From Vicinamibacterales bacterium (lineage in GTDB: Bacteria > Acidobacteriota > Vicinamibacteria > Vicinamibacterales > Fen-181), in the NCBI GenBank assembly GCA_036504215.1, contig DASXVO010000059.1:248001-312000 (forward strand): a stretch of DNA of 64,000 nucleotides. Direction: 5' to 3'. Made by a program: the position numbers and the translations under genes. This document shows positions 42,024 to 51,526 of the stretch, one piece after another. A model generated the notes under the pieces. The model saw only the letters and a list, made by a program, of their open reading frames with translations, did not search any database and was not told the origin of the DNA. The number at the start of each line of letters is the position of its first letter. Position 1 is the stretch's first letter.

Positions 42024-44426
42024 GTGACCCTCTGGCGCTCCAGCCACTCGTCCATTCTGTTCACCACCGTGACCGCGGCTGCAGTACTCGTTGTGGCGCT
42101 GTCGATGTCCGGATCCACGCAGGCTCGCGGATCCAGGGCGGACATCGTCGCCTACCGGGCGGAACCATTTCCGCTCCAGGACGTCCGCCTTCTCGATGGT
42201 CCCTTCCGCGAGGCGATGCTCCGCGACCAGAGGTATCTGCTCGATCTCGACCCCGACCGACTGCTCCACAACTTCCGCGTGAACGCCGGCCTTCCGTCGA
42301 CGGCACAACCGCTCGGCGGTTGGGAGGCGCCCGATGTCGAGCTGCGGGGCCACTCGGTCGGTCACTACCTGTCGGCGCTCGCGCTGATGTACGCGAGCAC
42401 GGGTGACGGACGATTCAAGGCACGCGGCGACATCATGGTCACCGAGCTGGCCAAGGTACAGGATGCGCTCGCCGCCAAGGGCGCGAACAAGGGCTACCTC
42501 TCGGCGTTCCCAGAGGCGTTCATCGACCGCGTGGACGGCCGCCGCAAGGTCTGGGCGCCGTATTACACGCTCCACAAGATCATGGCGGGGCTGCTCGACA
42601 CGTATCAGCTCTGCGGCAACCAACAGGCGCTCGAGGTGGTGACGAAGAGCGCCGACTGGGTGAAGTTCCGCATGGACCGGCTCACGCGCGAGCAGCAGCA
42701 GGCCATGCTGATGACCGAGCACGGCGGCATGACGGAAGTGCTCGCAAATCTGTCGGCCGTGACCGGCAACCCGGAGCATCTTCGGGTCGCCCGGCTGTTC
42801 GACCACGCGTTCCTGATCGACCCCCTCGCCCGACACGAGGACACCCTGAACGGCCTCCACGCGAACACGCAGATCCCCAAGGCCATCGGTGCCGCGCGCG
42901 AATACGAGCTGACCGGCGAGCCGCGCTACCGGGAGATCGCCACGTTCTTCTGGGAACGCGTCGCGCTCCGCCGGTCGTACGCGAACGGCGGACACAGCGA
43001 CGACGAGCTGTTCTTCCCTGTGGAGAACTTCTCGGAGCACCTGGGCGCGTCGAGTTCCGAGACCTGCAACACCTACAACATGCTCAAGCTGACGCGCCAC
43101 CTGTTCTCCTGGTCGCCGTCGGCGCGGTTGATGGATTTCTACGAGCGGGGACTGTTCAATCACATCCTGGCGTCGCAGGATCCGGCCACGGGCATGATGA
43201 TCTACTACTGTCCGCTGCTGCCGGGCGGATTCAGGTCGTACTCCACGCCGGACGCCTCGTTTTGGTGCTGCGTCGGCACGGGCATGGAGAACCACGGGAA
43301 GTACCCGGACACCATCTACTTCCACGATGACAAGTCCCTCTTCGTGAACCTGTTCCTCGCGTCGGAGCTGAACTGGCGCGCCAAGGGGCTGCGCGTGCGC
43401 CAGGACACGAAGTTCCCGGAGGATGACTCGACGAGACTGTCGTTCACAGCCGACAGACCGATACGCCTGGCGCTGAAGATCCGATTCCCGTCGTGGGCGA
43501 CCAACGGCATGACCCTCGCCGTGAACGGCGCGCCGCAGACGATCTCCGAACAGCCCGGGTCGTACGTCTCGGTCGATCGTGAATGGAAGAGCGGCGACAC
43601 CGTGCAGGTCCGCCTGCCGATGGCGGTGCACACCGAGGCAATGCCGGATAATCCGAACCTCGTCGCCGTCCTGTATGGTCCGATCCTCCTGGCCGGAGAC
43701 CTCGGCAAGGACGGTCTGACGCCCGCCGTGCGGTACGGACCCAGTGCGCCGCCGGTCCGCCGAATGGCGGTGCCCGCCGTACCCGCATTCGTCACGACCG
43801 TGGCAGCGGTGGCCTCCGCAGTCAAGCCAGTGCCCGACCACCCTCTGACGTTCCGCACGTCTGGCATCGGCCGCCCCACCGACGTGACGCTGATTCCTTT
43901 CTATCGCGCGTCCGACGTGCGCTACACGGTGTATTGGGAAGTCATGAACGCTGCGGCGTGGGAGAAGCGATCTGCCGAGCGCGCAGCGGCCGACGCGCGG
44001 CGCGCGCAACTGGGCACCCGGACGATCGACACCGTCGACACCGGCAAGCCGGAGAGCGAGAGCACGCATCACTTCCAGCACCAGGGCGCCGTGAAATCCG
44101 ACTTCGACGGCCGCTTCGGCCGCGAGGCAACGGGAACCGGCTGGTTCAGCTACGAACTGAAGGTCGTTCCGGATCAGCCGCTGAAGTTGGTCTGCCTGTA
44201 CCGCGGGAGCGAGGGCAGTACGCGAACGTTCGATGTCCTCGTGGACGGCGAGAAGGTGGCATCGGAGACGCTGCCATACCATCCGACCGAGTTCCTCGAC
44301 GTCGAGTACGCCGTGCCGATCACGCTGACGCGCGGCAAGACGCGGGTGACGGTCAGGTTCCAGCCACGGCCGGGCGCGGCGACGGGCCAGGTGTACGAGA
44401 TCGCGGTGGTGTCAGCCGGCAAGTGA
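42024..44426 (+). CDS. GH146-type beta-L-arabinofuranosidase (DUF1680), exported
   Basis: This 800-residue exported relative of GH127 has the DUF1680 (alpha/alpha)6 domain (~45-480), followed by the DUF4986-like and C-terminal beta domains usual for GH146. The zinc-cysteine site is complete: Glu346 and Cys348 in SSETCNTYNMLKL, and Cys415 and Cys416 in FWCCVGTGMENHGK. Glu328 in DDELFF is the probable acid/base. It should cleave beta-L-arabinofuranosyl ends, possibly of a different linkage from its neighbour. The start is GTG 42024, with AAGGAG 7 bases upstream and a signal peptide following; the upstream open frame crosses the operator. It heads the symporter-isomerase-kinase-epimerase operon. 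Confidence 0.9.
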   Translation: MTLWRSSHSSILFTTVTAAAVLVVALSMSGSTQARGSRADIVAYRAEPFPLQDVRLLDGPFREAMLRDQRYLLDLDPDRLLHNFRVNAGLPSTAQPLGGWEAPDVELRGHSVGHYLSALALMYASTGDGRFKARGDIMVTELAKVQDALAAKGANKGYLSAFPEAFIDRVDGRRKVWAPYYTLHKIMAGLLDTYQLCGNQQALEVVTKSADWVKFRMDRLTREQQQAMLMTEHGGMTEVLANLSAVTGNPEHLRVARLFDHAFLIDPLARHEDTLNGLHANTQIPKAIGAAREYELTGEPRYREIATFFWERVALRRSYANGGHSDDELFFPVENFSEHLGASSSETCNTYNMLKLTRHLFSWSPSARLMDFYERGLFNHILASQDPATGMMIYYCPLLPGGFRSYSTPDASFWCCVGTGMENHGKYPDTIYFHDDKSLFVNLFLASELNWRAKGLRVRQDTKFPEDDSTRLSFTADRPIRLALKIRFPSWATNGMTLAVNGAPQTISEQPGSYVSVDREWKSGDTVQVRLPMAVHTEAMPDNPNLVAVLYGPILLAGDLGKDGLTPAVRYGPSAPPVRRMAVPAVPAFVTTVAAVASAVKPVPDHPLTFRTSGIGRPTDVTLIPFYRASDVRYTVYWEVMNAAAWEKRSAERAAADARRAQLGTRTIDTVDTGKPESESTHHFQHQGAVKSDFDGRFGREATGTGWFSYELKVVPDQPLKLVCLYRGSEGSTRTFDVLVDGEKVASETLPYHPTEFLDVEYAVPITLTRGKTRVTVRFQPRPGAATGQVYEIAVVSAGK

Positions 44427-44489
44427 ACGCGAACGGCTCCGTGCCGCGGCTGGCGCGGTTGCCGTTCCCTGCGCGAGCGAGGTTCTCCG

Positions 44490-46205
44490 ATGCCGTTCTT
44501 CCTCCTGGGTCTGTCGTTGGAATCGCCGTCCCGCCTCATCGTGCTGTCGCCGGTGGACATCGCGATCATCGCCATCTACTTCGCGATGGTGCTCGGGATC
44601 GGCTTCTACCTGAAGAGATACACGAAGACCGGTGACGACTTCTTCCTGGCGGGCCGCGAGATGACGGCCTGGGTGGCCGGGCTGAGCTTCCTGGCCGCCA
44701 ACCTGGGCGCGCTCGAGTTGATGGGCTGGGCCGCGGCGGCCTATCAGTACGGCATCCTCGCCACCCATTGGTACTGGATCGGCGCGATTCCCGCGATGCT
44801 GTTCCTCGGCATCGTGATGATGCCGTTCTACTACATCTCGAAGACGCACTCGGTGCCGGGCTACCTGAAGCTCCGCTTCGGCGAGCCCTCGCGCGCGCTC
44901 TCGGCCGTGACCTTTGGCTTCATGACGGTCCTCATGAGCGGCATCAACATGTACTCGATGGCGCTCGTGATGAAGGTGGTGCTCGGCTGGGATATCAACT
45001 TCAGCATCTGGGTCTCGTCGATCACCGTGGCGATCTACGTCGGCCTCGGCGGCCTGCGGTCGGCCATCTTCAACGAGGTGCTGCAGTTCGTCCTCATCTG
45101 GCTCGGCGCGATGCTGATCTCGATCATCGGCCTGATCGAGACGGGCGGCTGGAGCGGGATGGTGGCGCGCATCCACGCCAATTTCCCCGGCGGTGACTAC
45201 ACGCACCTGTGGCGGACGATGGGGTCGTTCACCGACAACCCGATGGGCATCCACTGGACGGGGATCGTGCTCGGCCTCGGATGGGTGATCTCGTTCGGCT
45301 ATTGGACGACCGACTTCCTCGTCGTCCAGCGCGTGTTGAGCGCGAAGGACCTGCGATCGGCGAAGATGGCTCCGATCATCGGTGCCGGCTTCAAGATGAT
45401 GGTGCCGTTCATCGTCATCCTGCCCGGCCTGCTCGGCCTGGCGCTCCTCCAGCCGAAGCTGATGGGCGAGGCACAGGCGGTGGCGACCGGAGGACACAGC
45501 TACAACGAAGTGCTCCCGCTGATGCTCGCGCGATACTGTGGGCCCGGCCTCCTCGGCCTCGGCATCACGGCGCTCATTGCCGGGTTCATGTCGGGCATGG
45601 CGGGCAACGTCAGCGCGTTCGCCACGGTCTGGACCTACGACATCTACAAGGCGCTGATTCGGAAGGAAGCGCCCGACGCGCACTACGTGTCGATGGGACG
45701 CTGGTGCACGGTCCTCGGCGTCCTGGTCAGCATCGGGACGGCCTACCTCGTGATGCAGTTCCTCAGCATCATGGACTACGTGCAGGCGCTGTTCAGCTTC
45801 TTCATCGCGCCGCTGTTCGGGACCGTCCTGCTCGGCATGCTGTGGAAGCGGTGCTCGCCTGCCGGCGGGTTCTGGGGGCTGCTGGCGGGCACGGTCTCGT
45901 CGGTCGGGATGTGGGCGTGGGTGAAACTCGATCCGGCGGCGGTGCGCTACATCGCGCTTTCGTCGAACGCGCGTGACATGGCCGAGAACATGTACCGGGC
46001 GTTGTGGTCCTGGATCATCTGCGTCGTCGTCACCGTGGTCGTGAGCTTGCTGACGCGCCCGAAGCCAGACAGCGAACTGACTGGCCTCGTGTACGGCTGC
46101 ACCGACGTGCCGTCCGAAGGCCATCTGCGGATCTACCAACGGCCGATCTTCTGGGCTGGCCTGGTCGGCGTCGTGTTCGTTGTACTCAACGTCCTGTTCT
46201 GGTAG
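44490..46205 (+). CDS. Sodium:solute symporter (SSS family), probable L-arabinose transporter
   Basis: This 571-residue inner-membrane protein has about 14 helices of the LeuT-like SSS fold. Family marks are GDDFFLAGREMTAWVAGLSF near residue 50, the GLGWVISFGYWTTDFLVVQR block near residue 265 and GFMSGMAGNVSAFATVWTYD near residue 370. SSS members import sugars, amino acids or other solutes with sodium. The position between an arabinofuranosidase and the arabinose genes points to L-arabinose. GAGG lies 8 bases before the ATG. Substrate is inferred from context only. Confidence 0.9.
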   Translation: MPFFLLGLSLESPSRLIVLSPVDIAIIAIYFAMVLGIGFYLKRYTKTGDDFFLAGREMTAWVAGLSFLAANLGALELMGWAAAAYQYGILATHWYWIGAIPAMLFLGIVMMPFYYISKTHSVPGYLKLRFGEPSRALSAVTFGFMTVLMSGINMYSMALVMKVVLGWDINFSIWVSSITVAIYVGLGGLRSAIFNEVLQFVLIWLGAMLISIIGLIETGGWSGMVARIHANFPGGDYTHLWRTMGSFTDNPMGIHWTGIVLGLGWVISFGYWTTDFLVVQRVLSAKDLRSAKMAPIIGAGFKMMVPFIVILPGLLGLALLQPKLMGEAQAVATGGHSYNEVLPLMLARYCGPGLLGLGITALIAGFMSGMAGNVSAFATVWTYDIYKALIRKEAPDAHYVSMGRWCTVLGVLVSIGTAYLVMQFLSIMDYVQALFSFFIAPLFGTVLLGMLWKRCSPAGGFWGLLAGTVSSVGMWAWVKLDPAAVRYIALSSNARDMAENMYRALWSWIICVVVTVVVSLLTRPKPDSELTGLVYGCTDVPSEGHLRIYQRPIFWAGLVGVVFVVLNVLFW

Positions 46206-46220
46206 CAGGGAGGAGGGGCC

Positions 46221-46439
46221 ATGCATCGCCCAGGCTTGATCTCGATCTGGTTCTTCATCGGCGTGCTGCTGCTGGCGTACGGCGTGCTCATCACCGGCAG
46301 CGGTCTCTACGAACTCGTGGCGCCGCCCGAGCGGACCGTCGTCCTCGCCAACCTTCACGCCGGCATCTGGTGGGGGGCGCTGACCCTCGTGCTCGGCGCG
46401 TTCTACACCTTCCATTTCTCTCCATGGAGACAAAAATAG
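46221..46439 (+). CDS. Small two-helix membrane protein in the arabinose operon
   Basis: This 72-residue protein has two hydrophobic helices (~6-30 and ~44-66) separated by a short polar loop (ELVAPPERTVV). GGGAGGAGGGG lies directly before the ATG, the strongest ribosome site in the operon. It starts 15 bases after the symporter gene and its stop codon is adjacent to the isomerase start. I do not know the family. It could be a small subunit or stabiliser of the symporter, which is inference from position. Confidence 0.75.
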   Translation: MHRPGLISIWFFIGVLLLAYGVLITGSGLYELVAPPERTVVLANLHAGIWWGALTLVLGAFYTFHFSPWRQK

Positions 46440-47861
<1,422 letters not shown>

Positions 47862-47865
47862 GCGG

Positions 47866-47920
47866 GCAGACTGGCAGGCGGCGGGCCGGATCGGTCCCTG
47901 GTCTGCCGCCTTTCCGCCTG
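47866..47920. repeat. Interleaved inverted repeats before araB
   Basis: GCAGAC (47866-47871) is inverted at 47901-47906 and CAGGCGG (47875-47881) at 47914-47920. This GGCGG-rich sequence lies in the 80-base gap between the isomerase and ribulokinase genes. It may be a folded mRNA spacer. A similar AGGCGG-rich tract lies near 38150. Confidence 0.4.
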
Positions 47921-47941
47921 ACTCTGTTTGGGGGCGCGATT

Positions 47942-49522
47942 ATGTCCATCGTGGCCGGCGTGGATTTCGGCACCTTGAGCGTGCGGGTGTCGGTTGTCGA
48001 CTCGACGAAGGGCCGCCTGGGCTCCGGGGTGGCGGAGTATCCGCTCAATCGGAGGAAGAACGACCCCGACCACGCGACACAAAGCCACGACGCTCACATG
48101 GACGCACTCGTCCAGGCGACGCACCGGGCGATCGAGGCCGCCGGCGTGGACGGCCACCACGTGGAGGCCATCGCGCTCGACACGACGGGCTCGAGCGTGA
48201 TCCCGGTGGGCGAAGGCCTCGTGCCGCTCGACGACTACTACCTCTGGTGCGACCACCGGGCGTGGCGCGAGGCGGCGCGCATCACCGAGGTCGCGCACCA
48301 GACCGGCCTCGACGCCATCCACTGGTGCGGTGACGTCTACTCCAGCGAGTGGGGCTGGGCCAAGCTGCTCCATTGGCTCCGCAACAACCCGGACAAGCGG
48401 CCGCGGTTCGTCACGGCGCTCGAGCACTGCGACATGGTGGCTGCGGTGCTGACCGGCGTCACCGACCCGGCACGTATCCCGCGCAGCATCTGCGCGATGG
48501 GACACAAGTGGCTGTGGAACGAAGCGCTGGGTGGGTTGCCGCCCGAGTCGTTCCTCGCCGCCGTGGACCCGTTGCTCGCCGGCGTACGCGACAAGATCGC
48601 CGGGGTGTACCAGACCTCGGACCGGCGCGCCGGCAGCCTGACGCCGTCATGGGCCGGACGGTTGGGGCTGAGCGCAGGCATCCCGATCCCGGTCGGGGCG
48701 TTCGACGCCCATTGGGACGCGGTCGGCGCCGGCGTCCGGCTCGGCGACATCGTGAACGTGATAGGCACGTCGACGTGCATCATCGCGGTGGGCGACAAGG
48801 CGGCGTGCATTCCCGGCCTGTGCGGCGTGGTTCCCGGGTCCGTGATCCCGACACTGACCGGCATCGAGGCCGGCCTGTCGGCAACCGGCGACATCTTCGA
48901 TGCGATCGCGCGTCGCGCGCAGACAACGGTTGCCGCACTCAGCGAGGGACTCGAACGGTACCGCGCGGGAGAGACCGGGCTGTTGCGCCTCACATGGGAC
49001 AACGGCGACCGGACGGTGCTGGTGAACCCGGAGCTCGGCGGCGTGACGCTCGGCTGGAACCTGTCGCACTCGCCGCAGGACGATCTGTTCGCGGCCATCG
49101 AGGGAACCGCGTTCCATACACGAATCATCCTGGAGCGGATGGAACAGCACGGCGTGCCGATCCGCCGCGTGATCAACGGCGGCGGCATCCCACGGAAGAA
49201 CACGACGCTCAATGCCGTGTATGCCAACGTGCTGAACAAGCCGATCCTCGTCCCGAGGACCGAGGTCACCAGCCTCGGGTCGTCGATCTTCGCGTTCCTC
49301 GCCGCCGGCACCTTCGCCACAATCGAGGACGCGCAGGATGCGCTCTGCCCGGCATTCGACGTGATCGAGCCCGACCCGAAGCAGGCAGCCGTCTGCGAGC
49401 AACTGTTCTCGCTCTACCGCCGGCTGTACTTCGGGTTCGGCCGCCAGACGTCAGAGGCGATCCATGTCGGCGACGTGCTGCCGGCGTTGCGGCGCATCGC
49501 CGCGGAAGTGAGGCAGGCATGA
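47942..49522 (+). CDS. araB: Ribulokinase
   Basis: This 526-residue FGGY-family sugar kinase phosphorylates L-ribulose to L-ribulose 5-phosphate. The N-terminal phosphate loop reads GVDFGTLSVRVSVVD (residues 6-20, the form usual for ribulokinases). The middle has ALDTTGSSVIPVG and DDYYLWCDHRAW near residue 100, the catalytic Asp is in PVGAFDAHWDAVG (~residue 260) and the C-terminal ATP site is INGGGIPRKNTTLNAVYANV. Length and motifs match the AraB group. GGGGG lies upstream of the ATG. The stop overlaps the araD start by ATGA. Confidence 0.95.
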   Translation: MSIVAGVDFGTLSVRVSVVDSTKGRLGSGVAEYPLNRRKNDPDHATQSHDAHMDALVQATHRAIEAAGVDGHHVEAIALDTTGSSVIPVGEGLVPLDDYYLWCDHRAWREAARITEVAHQTGLDAIHWCGDVYSSEWGWAKLLHWLRNNPDKRPRFVTALEHCDMVAAVLTGVTDPARIPRSICAMGHKWLWNEALGGLPPESFLAAVDPLLAGVRDKIAGVYQTSDRRAGSLTPSWAGRLGLSAGIPIPVGAFDAHWDAVGAGVRLGDIVNVIGTSTCIIAVGDKAACIPGLCGVVPGSVIPTLTGIEAGLSATGDIFDAIARRAQTTVAALSEGLERYRAGETGLLRLTWDNGDRTVLVNPELGGVTLGWNLSHSPQDDLFAAIEGTAFHTRIILERMEQHGVPIRRVINGGGIPRKNTTLNAVYANVLNKPILVPRTEVTSLGSSIFAFLAAGTFATIEDAQDALCPAFDVIEPDPKQAAVCEQLFSLYRRLYFGFGRQTSEAIHVGDVLPALRRIAAEVRQA

Positions 49523-50214
49523 GTACGATCGGACTGTTGCGCGGCGAAGTCCACGATGCCAACCTGGAGCTCGTCAGACGCGGCCTCGTCGTGCAGGCGT
49601 TCGGCAACGCCAGCGCGATCGACCGCGACACCGGTCTGGTCGTCATCAAGCCGAGCGGTGTGCCGTACGGGGATCTGTCGCCGGACCACCTCGTGGTCAC
49701 GGACCTCGACGGGAAGATTGTCGAGGGGCCGTTCCGTCCATCGTCCGATCTGCCCACGCATCTGGCGCTCTATCGTGCATTCCCGGACATTGGCGGTGTC
49801 GTTCACACGCACTCCCGGTTCGCCACCGTGTGGGCGCAGGCCGGTCGCGAGATTCCCTGCCTGGGCACGACGCACGCCGACTACTTCCGGGGCGCCGTGC
49901 CGATCACCGATCCGATGACGCCCGACGAGATCGGGTCCGAGTACGAGTGGAACACCGGCCAGGCCATCGTTCGACGGTTTGCCCCACTCGACCCGGCAGA
50001 GATCCCGGCCGTCCTCGTGTCGGGCCACGGACCGTTCTGCTGGGGAACCTCCGCGGGATCGGCGGTGGACATCGCCGTCGTCCTCGAGGAGGTTGCGTGC
50101 ATCGCCTGGCACACGATGGCGATTCGCCCCGACGCCGAGCCGCTTCCGACGCCGCTCCGCGACAAACACTTCCTGCGGAAGCACGGCCCCAAGGCATATT
50201 ATGGGCAAGGTTGA
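49519..50214 (+). CDS. araD: L-ribulose-5-phosphate 4-epimerase
   Basis: This 231-residue class II aldolase-like enzyme converts L-ribulose 5-phosphate to D-xylulose 5-phosphate, the last step before the pentose phosphate pathway. The zinc histidines are in VVHTHSRFATVWAQ (~residues 95-97) and in SGHGPFCWG (~171). FGNASAID and KPSGVPYGDL bind phosphate. It overlaps araB by 4 bases, indicating coupled translation. The length of 231 residues equals that of known AraD enzymes. The gene is followed after 32 bases by a Tat-exported M24 protein on the same strand. Confidence 0.95.
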   Translation: MSTIGLLRGEVHDANLELVRRGLVVQAFGNASAIDRDTGLVVIKPSGVPYGDLSPDHLVVTDLDGKIVEGPFRPSSDLPTHLALYRAFPDIGGVVHTHSRFATVWAQAGREIPCLGTTHADYFRGAVPITDPMTPDEIGSEYEWNTGQAIVRRFAPLDPAEIPAVLVSGHGPFCWGTSAGSAVDIAVVLEEVACIAWHTMAIRPDAEPLPTPLRDKHFLRKHGPKAYYGQG

Positions 50215-50246
50215 CGCGGTCACGATGCCCCTTACAGGAGATACGC

Positions 50247-51521
50247 ATGACCATTGACAGGCGGAGGTTTCTTCAGACGTCGGCGGTGGCAGCAGGCGTT
50301 GGGCTGACAGGCGACGCGTTCGCCACCGCGCAGGCGTCCTCCGGACAGGCGTCGTCCGCAAGTCCCTTCGGGCACCTGAAGCCGATGATCGACGGCATTT
50401 CCAGAATCACCACGGATGACCGCAAGGCGCGTGTCGAGCAGGCGCGGCGGCTGATGGGCGAGAACAAGATCGACGCGATCATTCTCGACTCCGGGACGAG
50501 TCTCGGCTATTTCACGGGCGTCAGGTGGTGGGCGAGCGAACGGACGTTCGTCGCGATTCTCCCGGCCAAGGGCGAGGTGGCCTATGTCTGCCCGAAATTC
50601 GAGGAAGGCCGCGCGCGCGAGCTGATCGCGATCGGCAGCGATGTGCGCACGTGGGAAGAGCACGAGAGCCCGTTCGAGCGGATCGCGCAGGTGTTGCGCG
50701 ATCGCGGCGCGTCGACGATTGGCTTCGAGGAGTACGCGCGCTTCTTCGTCTTCGACGGTCTCCGCCAGGCCGCACCGACCCTTCGGTACGTGAGCGCCAC
50801 GCCGATCACCGCGGGATGCCGCGTGATCAAGTCGCCCAAGGAAATCGCGCTCATGCAACGGGCGACGGACATCACCATCGAGGCCTACCGGGCGCTCATT
50901 CCGCTGTTGCGGGCCGGGATGGCCGAGGACGAGGTCAGCGCGCTGGCGACCGCCGCTCATCGGGCGCTCGGCGCCGACGGCGGCATCGGCGCGAGTTTCG
51001 GCGAGATGACGTCTTCGCCGCACGGCAGCATCAAGCGGCGGCCGCTGAGGGAGGGCGACGTCGTGCTCATGGACGGCGGCTGCAAGGTGGATGGCTACAG
51101 CTCCGACATCAGCCGGACGGTGGTGCTCGGCAAGCCGACCAAGCGGCAGATGGAGATCTGGGATCTGGCCAAGCGATCGCAGGCGGCGGCCTTTGCCGCA
51201 GCAAAGCTCGGCGCGACGTGCGAGGACGTCGATGCCGCGGCGCGGAAGGTGCAGGCCGATTTCGGCTTCGGACCGGACTACAAGCTGCCCGGTCTGCCGC
51301 ACCGCACCGGGCACGGAATCGGCCTCGACGGTCACGAGTGGACGAATCTCGTGCGCGGCAACACGACGAAGCTCGCGCCCGGCATGTGCTTCTCCAACGA
51401 ACCAATGGTCGTCGTTCCCGGCGAGTTCGGCGTCCGAATCGAAGACTGCTTCCACATGACCGAGCAGGGACCGAAGTTCTTCAGCACGCCCAGCCCGGCC
51501 ATCGACAAGGCGGTGGCGTGA
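50247..51521 (+). CDS. Tat-exported M24 family metallopeptidase
   Basis: This 424-residue creatinase-fold protein starts with a twin-arginine signal (DRRRFLQTSAVAAGVG), so it is exported folded with its metals. A creatinase N-terminal domain (~55-190) precedes the pita-bread domain (~195-420). The metal ligands appear complete: Asp in VLMDGGCKVDGY, Asp in SSDISRTV, His in RTGHGIGLDGHE, Glu in FSNEPMVVV and Glu in RIEDCFHM. It probably cleaves Xaa-Pro or related peptides outside the cytoplasm. CAGGAG lies upstream of the ATG. It follows araD closely, linking peptide and arabinose use. Confidence 0.9.
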   Translation: MTIDRRRFLQTSAVAAGVGLTGDAFATAQASSGQASSASPFGHLKPMIDGISRITTDDRKARVEQARRLMGENKIDAIILDSGTSLGYFTGVRWWASERTFVAILPAKGEVAYVCPKFEEGRARELIAIGSDVRTWEEHESPFERIAQVLRDRGASTIGFEEYARFFVFDGLRQAAPTLRYVSATPITAGCRVIKSPKEIALMQRATDITIEAYRALIPLLRAGMAEDEVSALATAAHRALGADGGIGASFGEMTSSPHGSIKRRPLREGDVVLMDGGCKVDGYSSDISRTVVLGKPTKRQMEIWDLAKRSQAAAFAAAKLGATCEDVDAAARKVQADFGFGPDYKLPGLPHRTGHGIGLDGHEWTNLVRGNTTKLAPGMCFSNEPMVVVPGEFGVRIEDCFHMTEQGPKFFSTPSPAIDKAVA

Positions 51522-51526
51522 ACACC

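Noticed and set aside
41919-44282. 787-codon minus-strand frame
   Set aside because: It is a shadow of the GH146-type gene and has no domain or signal peptide.
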